Source of the DNA: a virus
Strand: one strand, 5' to 3'
IMG/VR virus record: IMGVR_UViG_3300021959_000445
Span: 1 to 22,185 of that record
Length of the DNA stretch: 22,185 nt
A program made the position numbers and the translations under genes. This document shows positions 9,559-16,760 of the stretch, one piece after another; the stretch's first letter is position 1; each line of letters opens with the position of its first letter. The notes under the pieces were generated by a model, which had not been told where the DNA came from, ran no database searches, and was given only the letters and a program-made list of their open reading frames with translations.

Positions 9559-9565
9559 TTTTTAG
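9554..9565 (-). other. Probable programmed +1 frameshift site in tail chaperone pair
   Basis: In the first frame the codons read CTA AAA AGC TAA. The P-site Lys tRNA on AAA (9562-9560) can move forward one base to another AAA (9561-9559) with full re-pairing. The next codons then become GCT AAG AGG GAT TGG, the start of the conserved downstream frame. A -2 slip gives the same frame but pairs less well, and no -1 slip reaches it. Lambda uses -1; phages with -2 (Mu) and +1 shifts at this gene pair are known. Confidence 0.7.
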
Positions 9566-9904
9566 ATCTGCCTTCGCTTCCTCCACCTTTTGGTCCGTAC
9601 CGGAAGTCAGCATTGCTAGCTGGATTTCTTGGAGGACAGTTGCGTCGACATCGCGGCGAAGAGCAGCGCGGTCACCGTCGGAAAACAGACGCTTACCCTC
9701 TTTGTCTAAGGCTTTCTGTACCATCAAATTAAGTGCAAAATCACCAGCATCATCGGATTCCGTGCGCTTTTGAATCGACTCTCGCTCTGCGATCGTCAGA
9801 GGATGCCAAAACACCTCGAGTACGACCTCGCCTTCGACTTTGACTTCGTGCTTGTAAAGCTGGCTGACGCCAAACTTATTCCTTAGAAGTTCTGCAGCTC
9901 GCAT
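9554..9904 (-). CDS. Tail assembly chaperone, first frame (lambda gpG-like)
   Basis: This 116-residue, charged, mostly helical protein lies between the tail terminator and the tape measure. That position, its size and the frameshift ORF after it identify it as the G-type chaperone that keeps the tape measure soluble and recruits tube subunits. It starts MRAAELLRNKFGVSQLYK and ends EEAKADLKS before TAA. In unshifted translation it stops there. With the shift at the A-run five residues before the end it would gain 64 residues. I do not recognise a named family from sequence alone; context carries most of the call. Confidence 0.85.
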   Translation of the reverse strand: MRAAELLRNKFGVSQLYKHEVKVEGEVVLEVFWHPLTIAERESIQKRTESDDAGDFALNLMVQKALDKEGKRLFSDGDRAALRRDVDATVLQEIQLAMLTSGTDQKVEEAKADLKS

Positions 9905-9936
9905 GGGATGCTGTTGTTTAACCCTACAATACTATC

Positions 9937-10365
9937 CTACGCGGTCGCCGTAAACTGGCATGAAATTACGCCTATGAAGTGGGACCTATCTTCTACATCC
10001 AGTGGTGTGGGGCCGACGATGTCTAAAACTCGAGGTTTTGCGCTGTAGGTGTCGGTATAGCCGCTGGCGTTCACAGAAGTTAGCCCATCGATCACAGCTT
10101 CACTAATCGCAGAAAGCACCGATGTGCCAGCAGACTTTGGCACGTATACATTGCACTGGATCGTTCCTGCGTAATAATCCTGCGCAGCACCTTGGTTTTG
10201 GAGTGTTGCTTGGCCAAAATTTACCGACATTAAAATGTATTTCTCGCTTTTACCTGGCCGCGTGAAAGCGACGTTGTCGTAAACCATCCGTACATCACCA
10301 TCGGCGCTCGAGACAGCGTCAGTTACAGCCTTTTCAAATGCCGCACGAGCGTTGACGAGAGTCAT
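9937..10365 (-). CDS. Tail terminator / tail completion protein (DUF4128-like)
   Basis: The 142 residues have the alternating helix-strand pattern of small tail terminators: an N-terminal helix (NARAAFEKAVTDAVSS), then strands with VYDNVAFTRPGKSEKYI and a C-terminal strand ending ISCQFTATA. The length and style fit the DUF4128 / tail terminator group, which caps the finished tail tube and forms the joint to the neck. It sits after the HK97 gp10-like gene and before the chaperone pair, which is the normal place. It starts 2 bases past the upstream stop. Confidence 0.75.
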   Translation of the reverse strand: MTLVNARAAFEKAVTDAVSSADGDVRMVYDNVAFTRPGKSEKYILMSVNFGQATLQNQGAAQDYYAGTIQCNVYVPKSAGTSVLSAISEAVIDGLTSVNASGYTDTYSAKPRVLDIVGPTPLDVEDRSHFIGVISCQFTATA

Positions 10366-10367
10366 GA

Positions 10368-10865
10368 TCAGATCTCCGTATAGCCAATATACGTCTTACC
10401 GGCAGTCGAGCCAAATACACCTTCTTTCGCCGCAGAAGCGATAGAGATACGTGGCTTACGCTCCCTAAACTTTTCCTTAACAAGACGAGCCATTTCAGGG
10501 CCTTGTACAAAAGCCTGAACTTTACCGCTTTCTAATGCATAAATTGCGTATTCGGCACTATTACCAATGTAAACTCTTCTCTTGTAGTTAAATTGCTGGG
10601 GCGGATAAAAGCGTGCTTTAATCTGATAATTTGTTCCTTTTTGTTTGCGTAAATCACTCCAGGGAGTGTAATCTTCGACCTTGTCTACCGGTTGGATCGG
10701 AGAGGACGCGGCCTTCCAGCTGGAGGCAAAAAAGCCGGTGTAGACAGGACTGCGCTTTTTAGTTGCTAACCGTCGCATTGTTGTACGGATCAGATCGTTG
10801 AAACTTGCCTGTATATGAGCCTCGAGGTCAGGCATGATCTGATCTATTGCTTTTTGTTTGGCCAT
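10368..10865 (-). CDS. HK97 gp10-like neck / tail-completion protein
   Basis: This basic protein of 165 residues has an N-terminal helix (DLEAHIQASFNDLIRTTMRR), then SPVYTGFFASSWKAA, the typical 'P-x-x-TG-x-L/F-x-x-S/W' pattern of HK97 gp10-like proteins. A later NSAEYAIYALESGKVQAF stretch matches the family's second conserved part. Members take part in joining head and tail. The protein has a long inserted basic middle (QIKARFYPPQQFNYKRRVY). Its start overlaps the upstream stop by one base. The local DNA is AT-richer than the capsid and connector genes. Confidence 0.8.
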   Translation of the reverse strand: MAKQKAIDQIMPDLEAHIQASFNDLIRTTMRRLATKKRSPVYTGFFASSWKAASSPIQPVDKVEDYTPWSDLRKQKGTNYQIKARFYPPQQFNYKRRVYIGNSAEYAIYALESGKVQAFVQGPEMARLVKEKFRERKPRISIASAAKEGVFGSTAGKTYIGYTEI

Positions 10866-11251
10866 CAGAAGCGCACCAGCAAGATGTATAGGTACTCTTG
10901 GCCGCCGCGATAGGTTTTAATGTCAGTAATCTGCGCGGTGCAGCTGGTTCCGGCGTAGGTAAGTGTTATTTGGTCCTCAAAAGTTGGTTGATTATTACCG
11001 ATCAGATTGGGGCTGATATACAGCTTGGCCTGGCGTTCTTCGCGGCCTTCCTCTTCTTGGGAGACAACAAACTCAACAGGCACCTTGATGCTGCTATAGC
11101 TGGTGTCTGTTGTCGTTAATGTCCCAGTTGCATAGTCGTAACTGGGAGATGATTTGCGGGTATAGGTGATGCTGGTGTCGAGGGCTGTGCCAAAGTCCGC
11201 GACCAAGGTTTTGGCCACGTTTTTGAACAGGGTGTCGAGTGTGCCGGCCAT
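10865..11251 (-). CDS. Head closure / head-tail joining protein
   Basis: The 128-residue protein is placed between the connector and the gp10-like gene, where phages carry the head closure (stopper) protein. It is beta-rich, with a short N-terminal helix (DTLFKNVAKTLVADFG), a run with TYTRKSSPSYDYATGTLTTT and EEGREERQAKLYISP, which is usual for head-tail joining proteins of this kind. The call rests on position, size and general pattern; I see no catalytic motif. It ends one base into the following start and begins 2 bases after the preceding stop. Confidence 0.65.
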   Translation of the reverse strand: MAGTLDTLFKNVAKTLVADFGTALDTSITYTRKSSPSYDYATGTLTTTDTSYSSIKVPVEFVVSQEEEGREERQAKLYISPNLIGNNQPTFEDQITLTYAGTSCTAQITDIKTYRGGQEYLYILLVRF

Positions 11252-11253
11252 AA

Positions 11254-11784
11254 TTAGCCCCTCACAACACGTACTTGATAGCTGCCGCTACCTCCAAGGC
11301 AATAAGCGCCAAGATAAGACTGCAGCCAAGGATAAACATCGAAGACGTTATTGACGGTGCCGGTTGCTTGGCTCTTGGTGTTGTACTTGACCTCCATTTC
11401 GCCGAGCTTGACTTGCTCGTACAGGCCGGTGTCACCCGTGGTTCCGGTGATGGCATCGGTGTCGTTGGCTAGAGCGCGTGCCAGCTCGTAGGCGGCGTAC
11501 TTGATGTCGGCGGGGATGGCGCTGCAAGTCAGCTCGACTTGGTCAACGTGGTAGTTATTGCGCGGCCACTTCAGGGCTTGGTCGTTATCGCAGCGGTCGC
11601 CGTAGAAATTGAGGCTGTCGATCCAGCGGGTAGCTGAAATCAGGGAGCGGTTCTTTTGGTCGTCGGTTTTGTCGTCCCAGGTGGAGGAAGCGGGGACGGT
11701 TTCGAAATATGAGTTGGCCTCGGCCAGCGTTACATAGCTGTTGGCCGTCGTACTACTCAATGTGGCGTTAATAGTGGCTGCCAC
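11254..11784 (-). CDS. Head-tail connector (adaptor), DnaT-like family
   Basis: It starts at a GTG after the terminator that follows the capsid gene. The pattern ANSYVTLAEANSYFETVP, then STWDDKTDDQKNRSLISAT and LKWPRNN is that of phage proteins often labelled 'putative DnaT-like ssDNA-binding protein'. In practice these occupy the head-tail connector position, so I read it as the adaptor that docks under the portal. Residues 95-120 (IPADIKYAAYELARALAND) are the family's second helix. No strong ribosome-binding site is seen before the GTG. The DNA-binding label of the family name is not supported by anything here. Confidence 0.8.
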   Translation of the reverse strand: MAATINATLSSTTANSYVTLAEANSYFETVPASSTWDDKTDDQKNRSLISATRWIDSLNFYGDRCDNDQALKWPRNNYHVDQVELTCSAIPADIKYAAYELARALANDTDAITGTTGDTGLYEQVKLGEMEVKYNTKSQATGTVNNVFDVYPWLQSYLGAYCLGGSGSYQVRVVRG

Positions 11785-11826
11785 AACTACGCAAACTATT
11801 TCTCACAGTGTAGCGGCAATAAAAAA

Positions 11827-11846
11827 GCCCCACCCGAAGGTGGGGC
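11827..11846 (-). terminator. Rho-independent terminator after the major capsid gene
   Basis: An 8-bp perfect stem (GCCCCACC / GGTGGGGC) with a CGAA-type tetraloop is followed, on the minus strand, by a run of six T. It lies 25 bases downstream of the capsid stop and before the connector GTG. It probably lowers read-through so that capsid is made in excess over neck and tail proteins. Confidence 0.9.
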
Positions 11847-11871
11847 CGTATCCCTCGTATCCCTAAGAAAG

Positions 11872-12954
11872 TTAGGGGATAGCGGTGGTGTCGAGGGGAG
11901 TGTTGACGATGACTTCGACCATGGGGATCAGGTCGACGTCGTAGGTGGCGCTCCAGTTACCAGCGGTGGCCAGGGCGGCGTTGGTCGGGTTGTCAGAGCC
12001 GGAGGTCCACTTGGTGCCCATCACGTGATAGACCGAGTGGTAGTCAACCGAAAGAACGTCCTGCTTGGACAACACGTTGCGGTCGGCTTCGATCCGCAGG
12101 TCCTGTTGGACGCCTTCCAGGATGCTGCCGCCCTTGGCGAGGAAGCAACGGAACTCGCTGACGTGGGTGGAAGTACCGGGGCGAACGGTGTTCACCGCGG
12201 GATCCATGATCACGCGCATACCGGCGAATTCGCCGATGGCACGAGCGCCGACGCCCACGCCGCCGCCACCCCAGGTCACGGCGCCAGAGGCAGCCAGTGC
12301 AGAGGTCGAGAAGGTCAGGAGGCCAACCTGATACAGGTAGAAGCCAACCGAGGGGTGGACGACCAGGGTGTCCAGCTCGTCACCACGCTCGCCCAGGGCT
12401 GCACGAGCCTCGGCAACCGTGGCGGCGGTCAGGTAGTTGGCTTCGGTTTGACCGGAGGTTGCGCCAACTGCTTTGTCCAGAGAGTGGGAGGACAGAGCGG
12501 TGCCGAACAGACCAGCAAGCTGGGAGAACAGACGGGCGCTGTTCAGCTTGTTGATGGCGTCGGCCAGCTGGTTGCGGATGTGAAGCATGGGGTCTTCCCC
12601 AGCCGCGAGCATCGCCACGTCGTCCACTGCATACGCGAAACCGCGATGGCAGATGCTGGCGATTTGGGTGGCGGTCCCGATCTTCTGGGGAGTCAGGTAA
12701 CCAGCGGTGCTGGTGCCCCAGGTAGCGGTGCCGTCCATGATCTCCTCAGTGGGAGACACGGGGTTGAACTCGGGGACTTGGATGCGGGTGCCGCCTTCGC
12801 GGGCATCCAGCAGGGCGTTACGAACAACAGCGCCGCTCTTCAGGAAGAGGCTGCGCTCCTTGATCGCCTCAGACACGTAGGTGCTGAGATTATTGCGCTT
12901 GACGATGTCCGCCAGAAGGACACCGCCGGAATAGTTCTGAAACGGCGCGGCCAT
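11872..12954 (-). CDS. Major capsid protein (gp13-like, HK97 fold)
   Basis: The 360 residues begin MAAPFQNYSGGVLLADIVKR and include the usual N-arm, then GGTRIQVPEFNPVSPTEEIM and KIGTATQIASICHRGFAYAV, all typical of the phage major capsid gp13-like group. The middle has LVVHPSVGFYLYQVGLL and the end SVDYHSVYHVMGTKW. It follows a scaffold gene, has a ribosome-binding site (GGAG seven bases before ATG) and a strong terminator after it, all consistent with the most abundant virion protein. The gene is markedly GC-rich with few rare codons. A long open frame of 363 codons on the opposite strand is a shadow of its codon bias. Confidence 0.92.
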   Translation of the reverse strand: MAAPFQNYSGGVLLADIVKRNNLSTYVSEAIKERSLFLKSGAVVRNALLDAREGGTRIQVPEFNPVSPTEEIMDGTATWGTSTAGYLTPQKIGTATQIASICHRGFAYAVDDVAMLAAGEDPMLHIRNQLADAINKLNSARLFSQLAGLFGTALSSHSLDKAVGATSGQTEANYLTAATVAEARAALGERGDELDTLVVHPSVGFYLYQVGLLTFSTSALAASGAVTWGGGGVGVGARAIGEFAGMRVIMDPAVNTVRPGTSTHVSEFRCFLAKGGSILEGVQQDLRIEADRNVLSKQDVLSVDYHSVYHVMGTKWTSGSDNPTNAALATAGNWSATYDVDLIPMVEVIVNTPLDTTAIP

Positions 12955-12984
12955 TTCAAACTCCAGGGGAAAGGTTTACGTGGT

Positions 12985-13001
12985 TCAAGTCACGGACTTG
13001 A
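12985..13001. other. Small hairpin between scaffold and capsid genes
   Basis: TCAAGTC and GACTTGA form a perfect 7-bp stem around an ACG loop in the 65-base gap before the capsid ribosome-binding site. No T-run follows on either strand, so it is not a clear terminator. It may stabilise or process the capsid mRNA 5' end. Confidence 0.35.
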
Positions 13002-13019
13002 GTGGTGTCCCACGGGGAC

Positions 13020-13742
13020 TCAGCGACCTGCTTCCCTTTTCAGCACGGCTGCAAGGTCAGGATCGCTAGCTTCCAAGGCCATTTGCCTCGTTAGGTTAAT
13101 ACTACCTTCCTTGTAAGGATTAGTCATTCCAGGCGCAATCGTTGCGTTCGGAGTGGGTTTGGCGCCCATTCCGGCTGCACTGCTTGGCTTGAAATGATGC
13201 TCAAAACCAGAACCGGGGTTCTTGAGGTTTGAGAGGTAGGTAGTAACATCCTGCTCCACGCCACCGTCAAGGATTACGACGCGGCCGTCGTCATTCTTGC
13301 GGAGGTTGCTTTGCAGGAGTTGGAGCATTTGCTCCGCGTTGATTGCACCAGCCTGGCTGATTGCTGCCAGGGCGGATGTGCGCATTGCCGCCTTTTCGTT
13401 GGATGAGCGGAGTTCATCCAGGTGGCGATTGAGGTCGGCAATCTGTTGGTCTTTGTCCTGGGCGGTGCGGTTGGCTTCCTCCCAGAGGTCTTTCCACTGA
13501 CCTTGGTCTTCGAGCGTTTTGCGGCGCTGGTCGTCTTGTTTTTTGTAGACCTCGTCGAGTTTGGTCTTGATGCCTTGGAATTTTTCCTCGGCTTCGACGG
13601 CCTGCGCCTTTAGTGCTGCAAGCTGACTCTCGTACTCGGCACGAAGCTGAGCAGATTGGTCAGGTTGTGGAGCGGTGTCGAGTCCAGCCACGGGCTGGTC
13701 AGGAGTCACCACGGGCGTCTCCTGGATGACTTGCTCTTCCAT
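13020..13742 (-). CDS. Capsid scaffolding protein
   Basis: A 240-residue acidic, Gln/Glu-rich protein with a long predicted coiled coil at about 30-120 (LRAEYESQLAALKAQAVEAE, then KDQQIADLNRHLDELRSS). The N-terminus is disordered and Pro-rich, and the basic C-terminus ends AVLKREAGR. It directly precedes the major capsid gene. All of this is typical of scaffolds, whose basic tail binds capsid subunits and which leave the head before packaging. No protease motif is seen, so maturation cleavage would need another factor or does not occur. Confidence 0.85.
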   Translation of the reverse strand: MEEQVIQETPVVTPDQPVAGLDTAPQPDQSAQLRAEYESQLAALKAQAVEAEEKFQGIKTKLDEVYKKQDDQRRKTLEDQGQWKDLWEEANRTAQDKDQQIADLNRHLDELRSSNEKAAMRTSALAAISQAGAINAEQMLQLLQSNLRKNDDGRVVILDGGVEQDVTTYLSNLKNPGSGFEHHFKPSSAAGMGAKPTPNATIAPGMTNPYKEGSINLTRQMALEASDPDLAAVLKREAGR

Positions 13743-13744
13743 AT

Positions 13745-13927
13745 TTAGAAGTCAGGGGTTTCAGTGGGGGTGTCGAAAGACTTGGTGCGGCGCTTGGGGC
13801 GCGATTGTTCTGCAGGTTCCACAGCGGGTGCGGCTTGAGCGCGACCCACGTAGGCATCATTCAGATCTACAAGTTGCCACTTGTAGCTGCCGTCAGGCTG
13901 CAGAACTTTGTCAAGCGATTCGGCCAT
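13745..13927 (-). CDS. Small conserved-position protein, function unknown
   Basis: A 60-residue protein starting MAESLDKVLQPDGSYKWQLV and ending in a Pro/Arg/Lys-rich tail (SRPKRRTKSFDTPTETPDF). It ends 2 bases before the scaffold start, so it belongs to the head operon. The order WQLVDLNDAYVG after a short helix suggests a small folded part and a disordered tail. I do not recognise a family. It may be a head-assembly accessory; only its location supports this. Confidence 0.6.
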   Translation of the reverse strand: MAESLDKVLQPDGSYKWQLVDLNDAYVGRAQAAPAVEPAEQSRPKRRTKSFDTPTETPDF

Positions 13928-13970
13928 GACAAAGGAACGAGTGCTCTTTTAGTCTACAACAAAAGAAGAT

Positions 13971-14753
13971 TTAGACAGTTGCACCAAGTTCGTCGATGTT
14001 TGCCGGAGAAAGATTTAGCCACGCGCTGCCGTTATATCCCTCAAAGCGGTTTTCAGTGGTGTTGTATCGGATAGTTCCGGTGGTAGGTGTGCCGGGGCGT
14101 TCAGCAGTAGTTCCAACAGCAACGAAAGTGTCGGAGCCGGCGGGTCCTTGAGGTCCGGTTGCACCTGTAGCGCCAGTCAGACCTGTGTCGCCCTGCGGGC
14201 CTTGGGGACCTTGCGGTCCGGTTTCACCCTGAGGTCCTTGTGGTCCAGTGGCGCCTGTTGCGCCCGTTAGTCCGGTGTCGCCTTGGGGACCTTGGGGTCC
14301 GGTTGCGCCCGTTGCACCCGCGGGTCCCGTTTCACCTTGAATACCTTGCTCGCCTTGGATGCCTTGTGGGCCTTGAGGACCAGTGGCGCCTGTTGCACCA
14401 GTGGCGCCGGTGGGTCCGGTGGGACCTTGAGGGCCTGTGTCTCCGGTGTCCCCCTTGTCGCCTTTGTCGCCTTTTTCGCCCTGCAGGCCGGTGTCAGAAG
14501 TCTTGAGTGCGGTGGAACGGGGAGTGCCGTCCAGACTTTGCGTGCCGATGGCGACGGGTTGGCCGCTCCAGCCGTTTTCGGTGCGGGGGCCGTAGAGACG
14601 TTTGCTACTTACATCGACATACCAGTCGCCCGCGGTGCCGATGTCGTTGGGAGGACCGTCACCCGAATGCAGATTGTTGAATTGCTCGAAGCGCTTGGCG
14701 AGTTTTACCAGCGCGGTGATTTGCGCCAGCGTTAGGTGTTGCTGGGTCGCCAT
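13971..14753 (-). CDS. Collagen-like head-module protein
   Basis: Residues 1-88 form a non-repetitive N-terminal part with [20 protein letters not shown], a module frequent before collagen repeats in phage structural proteins. About 39 Gly-X-Y triplets follow from residue 92 to 206 ([19 protein letters not shown] and on). The block around 158-176 recurs at 188-205, showing expansion by duplication. The C-terminus ([20 protein letters not shown]) is a known short beta module for trimer registration in phage fibres. It is therefore probably a trimeric fibre. Its place between portal and scaffold suggests a head fibre or decoration rather than a tail fibre, which is inference. It starts 3 bases after the portal stop. 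Confidence 0.85.
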   Translation of the reverse strand: MATQQHLTLAQITALVKLAKRFEQFNNLHSGDGPPNDIGTAGDWYVDVSSKRLYGPRTENGWSGQPVAIGTQSLDGTPRSTALKTSDTGLQGEKGDKGDKGDTGDTGPQGPTGPTGATGATGATGPQGPQGIQGEQGIQGETGPAGATGATGPQGPQGDTGLTGATGATGPQGPQGETGPQGPQGPQGDTGLTGATGATGPQGPAGSDTFVAVGTTAERPGTPTTGTIRYNTTENRFEGYNGSAWLNLSPANIDELGATV

Positions 14754-14756
14754 TGG

Positions 14757-16289
14757 TTACTGCAGCAAAGCTTGGATAAGGCGTTCCATCTGGTCTTCGC
14801 TGCCGGACGCTTCGGCTTCAGTCTGCTCTTCCTCTTCGGTTTCGAGCGCTTCCTCTTCGGCGGTGGATTCGGTGGCGATAGGGAGCACTTCGCCTTGGAC
14901 CAAGATCTGGCGGAACTCGTCGCGGCCCAGCACGTTTTGTTCGTACAACGCGGTCAGGGCGGTGATGTCTTGGCCGATCAGACGGTCGATGTCGAAGTCG
15001 CGGCTGATCTTGACCTCTGGCGGCTCCAGTTGGAGATAGTTGGCGGCCAGATTGAAGCTCTGTTGGAGGGTTTGCTCCAGGTCCATGGAGACCATGGACA
15101 GCATGGAGTTGGTGTCGACGCGGTCAAGACGGCGGGCGTCCGCAGACTCGGCAACAAACTTCTGCTGGCTCAGGGTGCTGATGCCCAGCGTTGCCATCTG
15201 CTGCTGGAGTTCGCGGATCTCGTTGGACTGGGCCTCGAAGGCGCTGGAGGCGGGCTCTACGTAGTAGACCTTGTTGCCCGGTTGGGTGGCCATTGCGTAG
15301 TTCACGCTGATGGCCATGTCCTTGGTCTGGTCGTCCCAGCCCTCAAGGACGAGCATCGGCTGGGAGGCGATGTGCAGGCTGTGGATAAGGTCGGCTTGGC
15401 GCTGGAAGTGGGCCAGGTTCAGGTAAGCGATGTCCAGCAGCGGGGGCTTGCTGACCAGCGTGTCGGTCTTGTTCGAGTACAGCGTGACAAGCGGGATTTC
15501 ACCCAGGCTGTAATCGCCGGACTCCACCAGCTCATAGTCAGAGGTGCTGGTCGTCGCATCAAATGAATTTGGATAGGGGAAGCCGCCGGCAGTTTCTTTC
15601 TTGGTTTCTGTCTGGCGGAAAATGCGATACCGGCCGGGCTCGATGACGCGGACTTGGTCGAATAGCTTCTCGCCGAATTCGCCGTCGGGGACAACTGCCT
15701 TTTCGGCGATGCGGACTTGGATCAAACTGCCGTAGTTGACCTCGCGGTCCAGGCGCCAGCCGTAGATGTGGGTGGGGTCGATCTCGATCCAGTAGGGGCG
15801 GCGGTTGAGGGCGCGTTCTTCGGCGAGGCTGCGGGCGCCAGTTGGGGCGGGAAAGTCGACCAGGGTGTGGCTGTGGCCGTAGGTCAACGCGCAGATCAAA
15901 GCGCGGCGGGCGTATTCGTCGAGATCGGAGCCGCAGCCGTCAACGTCCTTGGAGAAAACCTCGGTCCAGTAAGGGTCGCCGGTCAGTGTGATCGGCTTGC
16001 GCAAGATCAGTCCTGCTGCTGCACGGATCAAACGCTGCGTATAAGGCGAAAACACTGCACGATTCACTCGTGCCAGATATGCCGAATAGTCCTCGCGGGG
16101 TTCCAGCGGAAGGAAGGCTTCGCTGTTGTCGCGTAAATACTCCGTGCCGAGTGTCACGGCCTTCATGATCTCCCAGCCCTTCATTTGCTCCAGCACGGCT
16201 TGCGTGCGGGTGAAGGGGTTGTCCGTTCCGCCCATGTAGGTGGAACTGACGAGGTGGGTGCGGATTTGGCCGGGGACGGAGTAAGTCAT
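14757..16289 (-). CDS. Portal protein (DUF4055 family)
   Basis: The 510-residue protein matches DUF4055 portals. It begins with TQAVLEQMKGWEIMKAVTLG, then YSAYLARVNRAVFSPYTQR and LIRAAAGLILRKPITL. Next come WIEIDPTHIYGWRLDR and, in the stem and crown regions, PGNKVYYVEPASSAFEAQSN. The C-terminal 35 residues are very acidic (EEEALETEEEEQTEAEASG). It forms the dodecameric ring at one capsid vertex through which DNA enters and leaves and to which terminase docks. It lies downstream of terminase and upstream of scaffold and capsid, the usual order, except for the tail-tube-like gene in between. Confidence 0.92.
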   Translation of the reverse strand: MTYSVPGQIRTHLVSSTYMGGTDNPFTRTQAVLEQMKGWEIMKAVTLGTEYLRDNSEAFLPLEPREDYSAYLARVNRAVFSPYTQRLIRAAAGLILRKPITLTGDPYWTEVFSKDVDGCGSDLDEYARRALICALTYGHSHTLVDFPAPTGARSLAEERALNRRPYWIEIDPTHIYGWRLDREVNYGSLIQVRIAEKAVVPDGEFGEKLFDQVRVIEPGRYRIFRQTETKKETAGGFPYPNSFDATTSTSDYELVESGDYSLGEIPLVTLYSNKTDTLVSKPPLLDIAYLNLAHFQRQADLIHSLHIASQPMLVLEGWDDQTKDMAISVNYAMATQPGNKVYYVEPASSAFEAQSNEIRELQQQMATLGISTLSQQKFVAESADARRLDRVDTNSMLSMVSMDLEQTLQQSFNLAANYLQLEPPEVKISRDFDIDRLIGQDITALTALYEQNVLGRDEFRQILVQGEVLPIATESTAEEEALETEEEEQTEAEASGSEDQMERLIQALLQ

Positions 16290-16293
16290 TTAT

Positions 16294-16569
16294 TCACCAC
16301 TTGGTGCGGTCCGCCCAGTAAGCGGCTGACATCTTGCCCTTTGCAATGTTGCTTGCGTGGCGGGCTTTGAAGGCAGCACGGCGAGATTTGTCTGCTTGGC
16401 TTTCGCCCTTACGCGCCGGTGAGCCACTGACTCCCTGTTGCCCGAAGCGGATTAACCGCACTTTGTCCCCTTCCTTGGCCAGCACGGCATGGGATTTGGT
16501 CGGGTGGTTCGGGGTGCGTTTGGGCTTGTTGTACCCAGCAAACTTCTCGCCGTGATGCTCAATCATCAT
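16294..16569 (-). CDS. Small basic phage protein, function unknown
   Basis: A 91-residue, Lys/Arg/His-rich protein: HHGEKFAGYNKPKRTPNHPT, then KSHAVLAKEGDKVRLIRFGQ and FKARHASNIAKGKMSAAYWA. I recognise this pattern (KSH-x-V-x-AK-x-GDK-x-x-x-IRFG and FKARH-x-x-NI-x-KGKMSAAYWA) from small proteins shared by many cyanophages and other marine phages, where function is unknown. The two ATG codons in a row at the start overlap the stop of the 59-residue gene. The end is 4 bases before the portal start. Its basic charge and place beside the portal fit a packaging or head role, but nothing proves it. Confidence 0.8.
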   Translation of the reverse strand: MMIEHHGEKFAGYNKPKRTPNHPTKSHAVLAKEGDKVRLIRFGQQGVSGSPARKGESQADKSRRAAFKARHASNIAKGKMSAAYWADRTKW

Positions 16570-16738
16570 CGTCCTCCACTTCGATCATCACTTCGATGCC
16601 GGCAGCTAGGCGCGTCATTAACGCACCAAAGTCCACGCAGTCCGTGGGTGTGAGGAAAGTGAAGGTGGCTGAAGTCATGCGTGTCTCGGCGTCCACTTCG
16701 AGGTGGATGCATCCGCCGGGGCAGATTCGAGTACCCAT
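16559..16738 (-). CDS. Small acidic-tailed protein with CPGGC motif, unknown
   Basis: An open frame of 59 residues fills the gap between the tail-tube-like gene and the basic 91-residue gene. It reads MGTRICPGGCIHLEVDAETR and ends with EVEDDDD, with Cys at 6, 10 and 34. The stop TGA overlaps the next gene's start region by 11 bases, which fits translational coupling. CPGGC recalls metal or redox pairs, but only three cysteines are present. No family is recognised. Its support is the snug fit in the operon and sensible codon use. Confidence 0.6.
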   Translation of the reverse strand: MGTRICPGGCIHLEVDAETRMTSATFTFLTPTDCVDFGALMTRLAAGIEVMIEVEDDDD

Positions 16739-16760
16739 GAGTTCAGTCTCCGGCTATGCC

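Noticed and set aside
12025-13116. A 363-codon open frame on the plus strand opposite the capsid and scaffold genes
   Set aside because: It is Gly/Val/Ala-rich with no recognisable fold and mirrors the strong GC bias of the capsid gene, which has clear family features.
14100-14500. The repetitive stretch in the collagen gene as a CRISPR-like or satellite array
   Set aside because: The repeats follow 9-base and larger codon units that keep the Gly-X-Y frame, so protein repeat explains them.
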